32,385 bases of DNA from Candidatus Borkfalkia excrementavium (GCA_019115945.1 DXCO01000031.1:1-32385), one strand, 5' to 3'. Counted from the stretch's first letter, positions 1 through 7,711 are shown. A program made the numbers and translations. The notes: generated by a model not told the origin, from the sequence alone.

Positions 1-536
1 AACTGCCATTTTCTTCCCGTGGGGAACCCCGCGCCGCCCCTGCCGCGCAGGCCGGATTTGGAGATCTCGTCGATGACGTCCTGCGGGGTCATTTCGGTCA
101 GCACTTTGCCGAGCGCCTGATAACCGTCGTAAGCGATGTATTCCTCGATTTTTTCGGGGTTGATCACGCCGCAGTTGCGCAGCGCCACGCGGTGCTGTTT
201 TTTATAAAAATTCGTATCGTTGAGCGCTTTGATATTGCCGTCTTCGCCCACCGTCTCTTTGTAAAGAAGGCGGGTGACGATGCGCCCCTTGATGATGTGT
301 TCGTCAATGATCTCGTCGACGTCTTCCACCTTGACCTGAGAATAGAAAGCGCCTTCGGGATATACGATCATGATGGGGCCGAGCGCACACAGGCCGAAGC
401 AGCCCGTCTTGGTCACGTGGACCTCATTTTCCAGCCCCTCTTTTTTGATGCGTTCGACGAGCGCGTCGTAAACTTTCATCGAGTTTCCGGAAGTACATCC
501 CGTACCGCCGCAAACGAGTATATGCGATCTGAACAT
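1..536 (-). CDS. hydB: HydB / NuoF-like NADH-binding subunit of [FeFe]-hydrogenase (3' end outside window)
   Basis: This is the N-terminal 178 codons of a NuoF/HydB-type flavoprotein; the rest lies beyond base 1. The start ATG at 536 follows an AGGGGG-type ribosome site about 9 nt upstream. A thioredoxin-like [2Fe-2S] domain is visible, with Cys9 and Cys14 (VCGGTGC) and Cys46/Cys50 (GCFGLC). The linker then leads to the start of the FMN/NADH domain, whose glycine-rich [10 protein letters not shown] sits at the window edge. In the known HydABC family this subunit oxidises NADH with FMN and passes electrons to the HydA hydrogenase. The upstream hydC, HATPase and ferredoxin-like genes match the usual order of such operons, and hydA would be expected just beyond the edge. 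NuoF of a complex I is the alternative, but the neighbours argue against it. Confidence 0.88.
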   Translation of the reverse strand, partial: MFRSHILVCGGTGCTSGNSMKVYDALVERIKKEGLENEVHVTKTGCFGLCALGPIMIVYPEGAFYSQVKVEDVDEIIDEHIIKGRIVTRLLYKETVGEDGNIKALNDTNFYKKQHRVALRNCGVINPEKIEEYIAYDGYQALGKVLTEMTPQDVIDEISKSGLRGRGGAGFPTGRKWQ

Positions 537-556
537 TTGTCTCTAATCCCCCTGCC

Positions 557-922
557 TCAATTTTCACCGATCAGATATTCTTTGCATACGTTGCCGTTGA
601 CGACGTGATCAGCGATGACTTTTCTCGCTTTTTCAGGCGTCATAAGGACATACGTATATTTCTGCCCGTCTCTGAACACTTCCACGATGGGTTCGAGCCT
701 GCAAAGCCCGATGCAACCCGTCTGCGAAATGCTCACGTTGTGCAACTGCCTCTTTTCCGCCTCGTCGAGAAGCGCGGTGAGCACGGGACGCGCGCCCGCT
801 GCGATGCCGCAGGTCGCCATGCCGACTTTGATCACCGTTTCGTCCGAACCCGCGACCGCCCTGTTGTCCGTTTGGGATCTCATCTTTTCCCTGAGCGCTT
901 TGAGTTCTTCCAAACTTTTCAT
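557..922 (-). CDS. [2Fe-2S] ferredoxin-like (thioredoxin-fold) protein of the hydrogenase operon
   Basis: A 121-residue protein of the thioredoxin-like [2Fe-2S] ferredoxin family commonly encoded between hydC and hydB in Clostridia. Cys38 (MATCGIAAGA), Cys70 and Cys74 (TGCIGLC) are visible; the usual fourth ligand position is not a Cys, and Cys113 near the C-terminus is the only other cysteine. This pattern seems typical of the subfamily rather than a defect. The start ATG overlaps the stop of the HATPase gene as ATGA, indicating translational coupling. hydB begins about 20 nt downstream. It probably carries electrons within, or accompanies, the hydrogenase complex; its exact role is not established by the sequence. 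Confidence 0.85.
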   Translation of the reverse strand: MKSLEELKALREKMRSQTDNRAVAGSDETVIKVGMATCGIAAGARPVLTALLDEAEKRQLHNVSISQTGCIGLCRLEPIVEVFRDGQKYTYVLMTPEKARKVIADHVVNGNVCKEYLIGEN

Positions 923-1470
923 AACCTACCTCCGTATATGCTGACTAAATTTTCTTGGATATATTCTCTCAGAAAAGCCCGTACCTCCGGTTCCCTGAAG
1001 GAGACGTCACCCAAAATTCCGCGCACTTCGCGCGTATCGAGCGCGCCGACGCGCCCGCTGCTTTCCACTGAAATGTAAAAATCCACGCCTTCGTTCATCG
1101 TGATCAGTTGCAGGATCACGCCGCCGAAATCGCCGAGCGGCATTCTGTCCACATGGCTGATGCAGTACGTTGCCGTGACTGTTGTGCCCTTCCCCTTTTC
1201 CGATGCGATAAAAAACGTGCCGCCCGCGCTCTCTGCCGAATATTTGAACAGAGGAACCCCCATGCCGACGGGGCGCGTCGTGCGCGATGTCGTGAAGGGA
1301 TCCGTCACGCGGGCGAGGGTATCCTCATCCATGCCGCAGCCGTCGTCTTTGATCGCAATGCGCATCTCGTCCTTTTCAAAATCGACGAAAAGCGCGATCT
1401 CGATCAGTTTTGCGCCGGCGGCCAGAGAATTTTCCGCAATGTCGAGAATGTTGAGCGCAAGTTCGCGCAT
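919..1470 (-). CDS. HATPase_c ATP-binding protein of hydrogenase operon (RsbW/histidine-kinase-like)
   Basis: A 183-residue protein with a GHKL ATPase fold. The N-box is near Glu13/Asn14 (AENSLAAGA), the G1 box is DDGCGM at 42-47, and the G2 box is GMGVPLFK at 69-76. No sensor or dimerisation/phospho-acceptor His domain precedes it, so it is not a full histidine kinase. The last ~80 residues are a separate region rich in charged residues that I do not recognise. It begins 3 nt after the hydC stop and overlaps the next gene by 4 nt (ATGA), so it is co-translated with hydrogenase subunits. Stand-alone HATPases of this type are frequent in hydABC operons. A regulatory (kinase or anti-sigma-like) role is an inference. 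Confidence 0.82.
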   Translation of the reverse strand: MRELALNILDIAENSLAAGAKLIEIALFVDFEKDEMRIAIKDDGCGMDEDTLARVTDPFTTSRTTRPVGMGVPLFKYSAESAGGTFFIASEKGKGTTVTATYCISHVDRMPLGDFGGVILQLITMNEGVDFYISVESSGRVGALDTREVRGILGDVSFREPEVRAFLREYIQENLVSIYGGRL

Positions 1471-1473
1471 AGT

Positions 1474-1977
1474 TTAATTACCGTATTTGGCGAGAATGGA
1501 CTCCACCTCGTCGGGAGTGACTTTCCCGTACACGTCGTCGTTGACGGTGAGCACGGGCGCAAGCCCGCAACAGCCGATGCAGCGCGTGGCGTCCAGCGAA
1601 AATTTCAGATCGTCGGTGCACTGCCCGCCCTCGATATGCAGGGTCTCGCACACCTTTTTGTATACGTCTCCCGAGCCCTTTACGTAGCAAGCGGTGCCCA
1701 GGCAGACGCCGATCTTGTACTGCCCCTTGGGATACAGCGAAAACTGCGCGTAAAAGGTGGCCACGGCATACACCTCCGCCAAAGAGACGCCCAACGCATC
1801 CGCAATCATCTGCTGCACGGCTTCGGGAAGGTAGCCGTAGATCTCCTGCGCCTTCTGCAACGCGGCAATCATCAACCCCTTATCTCCGTGCTCTTTTTTA
1901 AGATTTTCCAGTTCTTTTTTCAGCCGTTCTTCCTGTTCCTTGGTGCCGTTGAAAGGAACGTCGATCTTTTTAGCCAA
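1474..1977 (-). CDS. hydC: HydC / NuoE-like [2Fe-2S] subunit of [FeFe]-hydrogenase
   Basis: A 167-residue NuoE-family protein. The start is probably TTG at 1977, because GGAGG (1986-1990) lies 8 nt upstream; an in-frame ATG at 1995 overlaps that ribosome site and is unlikely. An N-terminal helical region (about 1-80, with QEIYGYLPEAVQ) is followed by the thioredoxin-fold [2Fe-2S] domain with Cys92-x4-Cys97 and Cys133-x3-Cys137. In HydABC complexes it is the gamma subunit, relaying electrons between the HydB flavin and HydA. It is the first gene of the operon, transcribed from the promoter at 2045-2073 and divergent from citrate synthase. It could belong to a formate dehydrogenase or complex I, but the companion HATPase and ferredoxin-like genes favour hydrogenase. 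Confidence 0.88.
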   Translation of the reverse strand: MAKKIDVPFNGTKEQEERLKKELENLKKEHGDKGLMIAALQKAQEIYGYLPEAVQQMIADALGVSLAEVYAVATFYAQFSLYPKGQYKIGVCLGTACYVKGSGDVYKKVCETLHIEGGQCTDDLKFSLDATRCIGCCGLAPVLTVNDDVYGKVTPDEVESILAKYGN

Positions 1978-2044
1978 GATAATAACCTCCAACATAAATT
2001 ACGGCGGTGAACGTATCGCCGCCCCCAAAAATTCCGATAAATAT

Positions 2045-2073
2045 ATTTTATCATAAACAGCGGGGATTTTCAA
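2045..2073 (-). promoter_or_regulatory. Sigma-A-type promoter of the hydC operon
   Basis: On the minus strand, TTGAAA (2068-2073) and TAAAAT (2045-2050) are separated by 17 bp. The site lies about 70 nt upstream of the hydC TTG start. Confidence 0.65.
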
Positions 2074-2143
2074 CATTTATGCACGGTTTTTCCGATACTT
2101 TTTGCAGATTTTTAACGGGAAAAAAGCGCGGATTTTCCCGCGC

Positions 2144-2172
2144 TTGACATTTCTGGCGTTTTATGGTATTAT
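2144..2172 (+). promoter_or_regulatory. Sigma-A-type promoter of the citrate synthase gene
   Basis: TTGACA (2144-2149) and TATTAT (2167-2172) are separated by 17 bp, about 65 nt before the start codon. It is divergent from the hydC promoter, with about 70 bp between the two -35 boxes, so a shared regulator is possible. Confidence 0.8.
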
Positions 2173-2237
2173 TATAGAACTCTTTTTTACCTTTGCGGGA
2201 GAAAAGGATATAAAAAACAAAAAAGGAGGGACGGTTT

Positions 2238-3635
2238 ATGAATTATTCAGAACTCCGCGACCATCTGCTGACCAATCTGTCGAAATACGCGCAGGACATC
2301 ATGGAAATGACAAAAATGGCGCAAAAGAGCGACATCATCAACCCCAAACTTTACGAAAAATACGACGTAAAGAGGGGATTGCGCGATATCAACGGCAACG
2401 GCGTCGTATGCGGTCTGACGGAAATTTCGGAGATCGTTGCGTTCGGAAAAGACGCGGACGGGAACAAGATCCCCGCAGACGGGCAACTTTACTACCGCGG
2501 CATCGACATCCGCGAACTCGTCAAAGGCGAACAGGGCAGGCGCTTCGATTTCGAGGAAGCGACCTATCTGCTTTTGTTCGGGCATCTGCCGACGAAGAGC
2601 CAGTTGGAAAGATTCTGCGAGATCCTTGCCGATTTCCGTACCCTTCCACCCTCATTCGTGCGGGATATCATTATGAAAGCCCCTTCGCGCGATATGATGA
2701 ACATGCTCGCGCGGTGCGTCCTTTCCCTCTATTCGTACGATCCCAAACCCGACGACGTATCCAAGAAAAACGTACTGCGCCAGTCTCTGCAACTCATCGC
2801 GCAGTTCCCCCTGCTCACCGTATACAGCCAGAAGGCTTATCAGTACTATCATTCGGACGCTTCCCTGTTCATACATAAGCCGAGAAAGGAACTTTCCACC
2901 GCGGAAAATATCCTGCATATCCTGCGGGAAGACAGCAAGTATACAGAACTCGAAGCGGAGGTTCTGGATCTTTGCCTCGTTCTGCACGCGGAGCACGGCG
3001 GCGGCAACAACTCTACGTTCACCACGCACGTCGTGACGTCTTCCGGAACGGACACGTATTCGTCGGTGGCGGCGTCGCTCGGTTCTCTGAAGGGGCCCAA
3101 GCACGGGGGCGCGAACATCAAAGTATGCGAAATGTTCGACAATATCAAGGCGCACGTGCCCGATTACGACAGGGGCAAACTCAAAGATTATATCGCAAAG
3201 ATCCTCGACAGAGAGGCCTATGACCGCTCGGGGCTCGTGTACGGCATGGGGCACGCGGTCTACTCTCTTTCCGATCCCCGCGCGGACATTCTCAAATCTT
3301 TCGCGGAAAAACTTGCCGTCGAAAAACATATGGAAAAGGAATACGAAATGCGCACTGCGGTCGCCGAGATCGCTGCGGAACTGATCGCGGAAAAGAGGAA
3401 AATTTATAAAGGCGTCAGCCCCAACGTGGACTTTTTCTCCGGATTCGTGTACGACATGCTCAACCTGCCCCGCGAACTGTACACGCCCTTCTTTGCGGTT
3501 TCGCGCATTGCGGGCTGGTCTGCCCACCGCATGGAAGAGATCACCAACGGGGGAAAAATCATCCGCCCCGGTTATCAGGCGGTTGCGCCCCGCAGAAAAT
3601 ACGTGCCCATCGAAGAGCGCACGGAAGAAGAATGA
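2238..3635 (+). CDS. gltA: Citrate synthase (citrate/2-methylcitrate synthase family)
   Basis: A 465-residue citrate synthase that condenses oxaloacetate with acetyl-CoA. The ATG follows AGGAGG (2224-2229) at 8 nt. The catalytic triad can be read directly: His289 in GPKHGGAN, His339 in GMGHAVY and Asp398 in SPNVDFFSG. The motif LHAEHGGGNNSTF (249-261) is also typical. The protein is slightly longer than the ~370-430 residues of many bacterial enzymes, with an N-terminal extension of about 40 residues. It is a single-gene unit with its own promoter and a strong terminator. In an anaerobe it likely feeds 2-oxoglutarate and glutamate synthesis. A Re-type citrate synthase is excluded because that enzyme is unrelated in sequence. 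Methylcitrate synthase activity cannot be ruled out. Confidence 0.95.
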   Translation: MNYSELRDHLLTNLSKYAQDIMEMTKMAQKSDIINPKLYEKYDVKRGLRDINGNGVVCGLTEISEIVAFGKDADGNKIPADGQLYYRGIDIRELVKGEQGRRFDFEEATYLLLFGHLPTKSQLERFCEILADFRTLPPSFVRDIIMKAPSRDMMNMLARCVLSLYSYDPKPDDVSKKNVLRQSLQLIAQFPLLTVYSQKAYQYYHSDASLFIHKPRKELSTAENILHILREDSKYTELEAEVLDLCLVLHAEHGGGNNSTFTTHVVTSSGTDTYSSVAASLGSLKGPKHGGANIKVCEMFDNIKAHVPDYDRGKLKDYIAKILDREAYDRSGLVYGMGHAVYSLSDPRADILKSFAEKLAVEKHMEKEYEMRTAVAEIAAELIAEKRKIYKGVSPNVDFFSGFVYDMLNLPRELYTPFFAVSRIAGWSAHRMEEITNGGKIIRPGYQAVAPRRKYVPIEERTEEE

Positions 3636-3653
3636 GACCCCTGAAAAAGTTAA

Positions 3654-3696
3654 GGAGGCGGAAGAAAACAGCGTTTTCTTCCGCCTCCGTTTTTAT
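3654..3696 (+). terminator. Intrinsic terminator of citrate synthase
   Basis: A perfect 16-bp stem (3654-3669 with 3673-3688, 3-nt loop) is followed by GTTTTTATT. It starts 18 nt after the stop codon. Confidence 0.93.
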
Positions 3697-3739
3697 TGTC
3701 TGAGCGGACCGTAAAAATAGGATACAACGTGCCATGCCC

Positions 3740-3835
3740 TTCATATGCGCCGCGGCGCACGCGACCCGTTTTTGCGCAAAAACGCATACGCGCAATCCGT
3801 ATATGCGCCCGCCCGCATATGCCCCGCGATGCATC
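3740..3835. repeat. Palindrome-rich non-coding stretch
   Basis: The 3' spacer between the citrate synthase terminator and the next terminator holds consecutive inverted repeats. TGCGCCGCGGCGCA (3746-3759) is a perfect 14-bp palindrome and CGTTTTTGCGCAAAAACG (3767-3784) a perfect 18-bp palindrome. A near-palindrome, GTATATGCG...CGCATATGC, follows at about 3799-3822. The 12-mer GCCCGCATATGC recurs at 5292-5303. I see no convincing gene here; short ORFs cross it but lack ribosome sites. Confidence 0.5.
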
Positions 3836-3873
3836 ATATCCATACTTTCTCATTTTTCCGCAAAGAACTCTGC

Positions 3874-3908
3874 AACAAAAAACAGCCCGCGGTTTTTACG
3901 CCGCGGGC
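3874..3908 (-). terminator. Intrinsic terminator of the small membrane protein gene
   Basis: GCCCGCGG (3885-3892) pairs with CCGCGGGC (3901-3908). On the minus strand the stem is followed by a T-rich run (TGTTTTTTG). It lies about 17 nt past the stop of the 3925-4227 gene. Confidence 0.82.
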
Positions 3909-3924
3909 CGCCATTTTTTTCAGA

Positions 3925-4227
3925 TTATTTGACGATATTGATAAGATTATCGTACGTTCCGGGGAAAAAGAGAAACACGACGATCAAAGCGAGCAGAGCG
4001 AGGAAAATGATCTGGAAAATAAAATTCCTCTTGGACATCGCTTCCAGACCGACCACGGCAATCAGAACGAGCGACCCGTAGTTGCGGATCACCTCGAATA
4101 CGTTCAGCACGCCGTCCGGAAGAAATTCAAACGTGGCATTGACGATGAGCAGGGCAAACACGACGACCAAAAGGACCGCCAGAATTTCCCCCAAAATATC
4201 GAACACCTTTTCCATCTTTTTGAACAT
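3925..4227 (-). CDS. Small three-helix membrane protein of unknown function
   Basis: A 100-residue hydrophobic protein that I do not recognise. Predicted membrane segments lie at about 15-38, 50-64 and 69-89, separated by short loops, one of them positively charged (SKRN). The start ATG at 4227 is chosen because GGAGG (4237-4241) lies 9 nt upstream; an in-frame ATG at 4233 would be only 3 nt from it. It is a single-gene unit with its own TTGACA/TACAAT promoter and terminator, so it is very likely expressed. Its neighbours (citrate synthase convergent, HAD phosphatase upstream) give no functional clue. Confidence 0.75.
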   Translation of the reverse strand: MFKKMEKVFDILGEILAVLLVVVFALLIVNATFEFLPDGVLNVFEVIRNYGSLVLIAVVGLEAMSKRNFIFQIIFLALLALIVVFLFFPGTYDNLINIVK

Positions 4228-4274
4228 AGCCATCAGCCTCCGTTGCAAAATTTCCGCCGCAGCGGATTTTCTAC

Positions 4275-4303
4275 ATTGTAGCCGCTTTTTTCCGCTTTGT
4301 CAA
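4275..4303 (-). promoter_or_regulatory. Promoter of the small membrane protein gene
   Basis: On the minus strand, TTGACA (4298-4303) and TACAAT (4275-4280) are separated by 17 bp, about 48 nt before the start codon. Confidence 0.8.
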
Positions 4304-4406
4304 CCGCTGTGTGAAAATTTTTGAAAGGATACACTGCCCGAAAGGCCGAAAAAATTGCACATCTTGCGAAAAAAATGACGATTTTTGCCCTTTTTCAAAA
4401 ATTTTT

Positions 4407-5225
4407 TCAGAGATATTTCACGAGATCGTTGAGGCTTTGCGCAACCGCCTCAGCCCTGTCGGGCGTGCGCTCGGCAAGCGCCGCGTCCGTCTCGCCGCTG
4501 AGCACGAGAAGAGTGTGAAACCCGTTGTTATTGCCGAAACGGATATCCGTATGCGGCCTGTCCCCCGCCATTGCGATCGCGGAAGCGGGAAGGGCGAGGC
4601 GGCGTTTGATGCAGTCTCCCATCACGGTATACGGCTTTCCGCAAATTATGTCGGGTTCCCTGCCCGAAGAACATTTCAATAATTGTATAAAAGAGCCCAC
4701 GTCGGGCGGGAACACCCCCTTGGCGGGACATACCGCGTCGGGATGCGTGGCGATATACGGCTTTCCCTCCGCGATCAGTCGGTTGATCTCGGTCAGTTTT
4801 TCAAAGGTGAGCGTGGTGTCATAAGCGAGAACGGCTACTTCCGCCTCGTCCGCAGAAGAAATTTGCACGCCGCCTGCCGCGAACTCCCCTTTCAGCCCCT
4901 CTGTTCCGACAAGGTAAACCCGCTTTCCCGCGTAATGCTCGTTGAGAAATTCGATCGTCGCCGTGCCGGAAGTATATACGAAATCCCCTTCCCCGAAAAT
5001 GCCGAGTTTTTTCAGTTTTGCCTCATACTCGGCCACCGTTTTGGAGGAATTGTTTGTAAAATATACCAGTCTTCTGCCCGAAGAACGGATGGAAGCGAGC
5101 GTATTTTTCATATCTCCGATCAGTTCGTTTTCGATATAGACGGTGCCGTCCATGTCCAGAAGAAAGACTTTCGTTTGCTTGACTAAATTTTTCAGAGCAC
5201 GCTCGTTTTCTGCACTAAAAAGCAT
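4407..5225 (-). CDS. HAD-IIA family phosphatase (NagD/AraL-like)
   Basis: A 272-residue HAD hydrolase of subfamily IIA, which dephosphorylates small phosphorylated metabolites in the cytoplasm. Motif I is DMDGT (24-28, Asp24 nucleophile and Asp26 acid/base), motif II is TNNSS (57-61), Lys197 lies in GKPYT and motif IV is GDRPHTDIR (221-229). The C2 cap lies between motifs II and III. The start at 5225 is preferred, with GAGG 8 nt upstream; the open frame extends further upstream without a good ribosome site. It lies 101 nt downstream of an AraM-like gene on the same strand. In Bacillus araL (HAD-IIA) and araM (glycerol-1-phosphate dehydrogenase) are adjacent, which suggests an AraL-like role. 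The substrate is unknown. Confidence 0.88.
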   Translation of the reverse strand: MLFSAENERALKNLVKQTKVFLLDMDGTVYIENELIGDMKNTLASIRSSGRRLVYFTNNSSKTVAEYEAKLKKLGIFGEGDFVYTSGTATIEFLNEHYAGKRVYLVGTEGLKGEFAAGGVQISSADEAEVAVLAYDTTLTFEKLTEINRLIAEGKPYIATHPDAVCPAKGVFPPDVGSFIQLLKCSSGREPDIICGKPYTVMGDCIKRRLALPASAIAMAGDRPHTDIRFGNNNGFHTLLVLSGETDAALAERTPDRAEAVAQSLNDLVKYL

Positions 5226-5326
5226 ATGTGTTTCCTCGCATATAAGTGTTTTTCCCTTCGTTTTTCGGGGATTTTTGCTACAAATGCCCCTGCCCGCATA
5301 TGCGCGGCCGCGCAGACGCGCCGCTT

Positions 5327-6445
5327 TCAGGCGCAACGGACGCCGAAATCGCGCATGAGCGCCCCCACCGAAAGGAAGGGGGAAAGATCGGCGCTGAAAG
5401 AAAACAGTTCGTTGAGAAGATCTTCTCCGAAAGCGCCCCGCTTGCCGCCCGCCGCATAATATTTTTCTTTGACGGCATCCGCAAAATCGGACAGCAGACG
5501 CATCGCGTCGCAGAATCTTCGCCTGCTTTCGGCAAACACGCGCTCGCGTTCGAAACTTTCCCGCAAGGAGGGTACGGCGATCAGGGAAAAGGCGCGCTTG
5601 CCGATCGTTTCGGCCGCCCTTTGCGCGCGGGCCGCATAGTCGGCCACATAAAAAGGCCGCAGATGCCCATCATTGAACAAATACGAATATTTTTTCGTGA
5701 AAAAGAGAAGCGTTTCCAGCGCACATGCACCCCTGTCCTTTCCGCTCCTCTGTATGAGAAGAGACAAAAACGCGTCGGCGGGGAATCTGAAATTGCAGGC
5801 GCGCGCGAGTGCGAGACAGGCGGACGCATTGAAAAGATCTTTTGCGCCGATCTCCTCCGCGCACAAAAATTTTTGTGCGGCGCGCAGTTGTCCGTAACCG
5901 GCGTCCTCTTTGCGCCTGCCCGTAAAGGCGCCGTCGATATCGATATCTTCGGCAAACAGGGAAGAAAGGGCGCACTCGGCGATCTCCGCGGCATCCGTTT
6001 TCATCAGCAGTTCGTCCGCAATGACCGCATCCGCATCGCACAGCGGGTACTCTCCGCACGTCTCGATCGAGCGCTCGAATATGCCCCGCGCCGAGGCGCG
6101 GACGGGCAGAAGAATACAATATCCCCCGCGGAGCGTTGTAAAAAAGCGCGCCGCAAGCGCGCTCCTTTCGCCCACCGCAACGGTGCCGCGCACTTCGTCC
6201 GGGAGGGAAAAGAGCCCTTCCGGCCTGTCTTTTTCGCCGTAAACGACGGAAATCACCTTAAAACCGGCCAGATCCGCTTTTATCGCCGCGGCGAGAGATG
6301 CGTGCGCTTGGTCCGCGAGCAAAAGCACCTTTCCCCCGGGGAGCAAAGCGCGCAGATATTCCCCCACCCGCGCGGATCTGTCGTAATACACGCGCGTCCG
6401 GATGCCGCGCGCCGACAAAAAGCCGTTCAAAAGTTGCGAACACAT
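5327..6445 (-). CDS. Degenerate AraM/glycerol-1-phosphate-dehydrogenase-like protein (probable pseudoenzyme)
   Basis: A 372-residue protein whose order of segments resembles sn-glycerol-1-phosphate dehydrogenase (AraM) of the iron-ADH/dehydroquinate-synthase superfamily. These are a Rossmann-like KVLLLAD (39-45), TVAVGERS (88-95) in place of the family AVGSGT, LLPVRASARG (112-121) in place of PTAPSxDG, and ADAVIADELLMK (138-149) like xxALFADLDLL. Where the family has GFGD with the metal-binding Asp, this protein has ALSSLF (159-164), and no GxEHxxSH metal-site motif is seen. It is therefore likely inactive as a dehydrogenase. GGAGG lies 14 nt before the ATG, which is rather far. An AraL-like phosphatase gene follows and hisC precedes. 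The family assignment is my alignment by eye and needs a structure prediction. Confidence 0.5.
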   Translation of the reverse strand: MCSQLLNGFLSARGIRTRVYYDRSARVGEYLRALLPGGKVLLLADQAHASLAAAIKADLAGFKVISVVYGEKDRPEGLFSLPDEVRGTVAVGERSALAARFFTTLRGGYCILLPVRASARGIFERSIETCGEYPLCDADAVIADELLMKTDAAEIAECALSSLFAEDIDIDGAFTGRRKEDAGYGQLRAAQKFLCAEEIGAKDLFNASACLALARACNFRFPADAFLSLLIQRSGKDRGACALETLLFFTKKYSYLFNDGHLRPFYVADYAARAQRAAETIGKRAFSLIAVPSLRESFERERVFAESRRRFCDAMRLLSDFADAVKEKYYAAGGKRGAFGEDLLNELFSFSADLSPFLSVGALMRDFGVRCA

Positions 6446-6498
6446 AAAAGAAAAAGAGACCTCCGTGTATTCTTCTTCTTTCGTGTTTCCGCCTATGG

Positions 6499-7560
6499 TC
6501 AGCGCCCGAGCAGATCTTTGAGCGCTTCGAGAAGTTTTTCGTTTTCCTCCGCCGACCCGACGGTAATGCGGACGAAATCGGATATTTTCGGTTTGTCGAA
6601 CCAGCGCACGAGCACGCCCCGCTCTTTCAGCCCCGCATAAACTTTGCCGCCGGAAAGAGAATTGCTCTTTGCAAAGAGAAAATTCGAGCGGCTGGGCAAT
6701 ACAAAAAAGCCCATTTTTTCCAGCGCGCCGCGCAGTTGTTCCCGCTCGAAGATCACGAGACCGTTCATGCGGCTATAATATTCCGCGTCCAAAATGGCCG
6801 CGGCGCACGCCGCCTGACACAAACTGTCAACAGGGTAAGAATTGAAACAGTCGCGCACACGCTCCAGCCCCTCGATCAGAGAGCGGTCCCCGATTGCATA
6901 TCCGCAGCGGATGCCCGCAAGCGAATATCCCTTCGAAAAAGTCTTTACGACGAGCACGTTGTCGTATTTTTTTGTAAGAGGCACGGCCGATTCGCCGAAA
7001 AATGGCATATACGCCTCGTCCAATATGACGAGCCTGCCGCTCTTTTTGACAAATCCCTCCACCTCACCGAGCGGGATGCCGATGCCCGTGGGCGCGTTCG
7101 GGTTCGCCACGACGAACCCCTGCGCGGGCAGAGCGAGCAATTTTTCCAGATCGAGCGTAAAATCTTCGTCCAACGGTAAAATTCTTTTCGGGATCCCGAA
7201 AAAGTCGCAGAATACGGGATAAAAAGAGTAAGTGATATCCGCAAAGGCGGCTCCATCGCCGTCCGGATCGAAAAACGCGGGAAAACACAGGGCGAGAATC
7301 TCGTCGCTGCCGTTGCCGCAGAATACGTTTTCCGCGGGGACCCCTTCCGCCTGCCCGATCGCCTCGCGCAGCGCTTTTGCGGTCGGATCCGGATACAGTT
7401 TCAGGGAAGCCGGATCGAATTTTTCCACCGCGGCGCGCACCTTCGGGGAAGGAGGGTACGGATTTTCGTTGGTATTGAGTTTGACGTATTTTTTATCTTT
7501 GGGCTGTTCCCCCGCCGTGTACGGGGAAATTTTTTTCGCCTTTTCGCTCAGATAACGCAT
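6499..7560 (-). CDS. hisC: Histidinol-phosphate aminotransferase
   Basis: A 353-residue class I/II PLP aminotransferase of the HisC family, which converts imidazole-acetol phosphate to histidinol phosphate. Visible motifs are LNTNENPYPPSP (28-39), NPNAPTG (153-159), DEAY (181-184), and the PLP lysine Lys210 in TFSKGYSLAGIRCGY. C-terminal Arg residues (VRWF and FVRITVG) fit substrate phosphate and carboxylate binding. The ATG has an AGAAGG site 10 nt upstream. The gene has its own promoter and stands outside any visible his operon, so a broader aromatic or phosphoserine-type aminotransferase role is possible. It is followed after 53 nt by the AraM-like gene. Confidence 0.88.
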   Translation of the reverse strand: MRYLSEKAKKISPYTAGEQPKDKKYVKLNTNENPYPPSPKVRAAVEKFDPASLKLYPDPTAKALREAIGQAEGVPAENVFCGNGSDEILALCFPAFFDPDGDGAAFADITYSFYPVFCDFFGIPKRILPLDEDFTLDLEKLLALPAQGFVVANPNAPTGIGIPLGEVEGFVKKSGRLVILDEAYMPFFGESAVPLTKKYDNVLVVKTFSKGYSLAGIRCGYAIGDRSLIEGLERVRDCFNSYPVDSLCQAACAAAILDAEYYSRMNGLVIFEREQLRGALEKMGFFVLPSRSNFLFAKSNSLSGGKVYAGLKERGVLVRWFDKPKISDFVRITVGSAEENEKLLEALKDLLGR

Positions 7561-7589
7561 CGTTTCGGCACCTTCTTTCGTTTGATTCC

Positions 7590-7618
7590 ATAATATATTT
7601 TTTCATGCAAAAAGTCAA
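7590..7618 (-). promoter_or_regulatory. Promoter of hisC
   Basis: On the minus strand, TTGACT (7613-7618) and TATTAT (7590-7595) are separated by 17 bp, about 30 nt before the hisC start. The -35 box abuts the terminator hairpin of the upstream operon. Confidence 0.78.
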
Positions 7619-7647
7619 GCGGAGGGGGCGCAAAGGCATCCCCTCCG
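7613..7647 (-). terminator. Probable terminator of the DRTGG/PHP operon
   Basis: CGGAGGGG (7620-7627) pairs with CCCCTCCG (7640-7647) around a 12-nt loop. On the minus strand it is followed by CTTGACTTTTTG. The interrupted T-run makes it weaker than the other terminators here, and it overlaps the hisC -35 box. Confidence 0.6.
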
Positions 7648-7711
7648 ACAAAGATTCTGAAAATCCGGCAAATTCCGCGTTTTGCTCAGACCTTTCGCCC
7701 GTCGGCGCCGC

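Noticed and set aside
919-1470. Complete histidine kinase in the hydrogenase operon
   Set aside because: No phospho-acceptor His domain, sensor domain or membrane segment precedes the ATPase boxes.
1474-1995. ATG at 1995 as start of hydC
   Set aside because: The ribosome site GGAGG (1986-1990) would lie inside the coding region; TTG at 1977 has proper spacing and matches the family N-terminus.
2652-3527. Minus-strand open frame inside citrate synthase
   Set aside because: The plus strand carries clear catalytic motifs of citrate synthase; this frame is a shadow.
3559-3843. Minus-strand ORF crossing the palindromic spacer
   Set aside because: It runs through the terminator hairpin of citrate synthase, lacks a ribosome site, and its peptide is made of palindrome-derived words.
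5246-6640. Plus-strand open frame of 464 codons
   Set aside because: Antisense to the AraM-like gene, with a rare composition and no ribosome site; codon use favours the minus strand.
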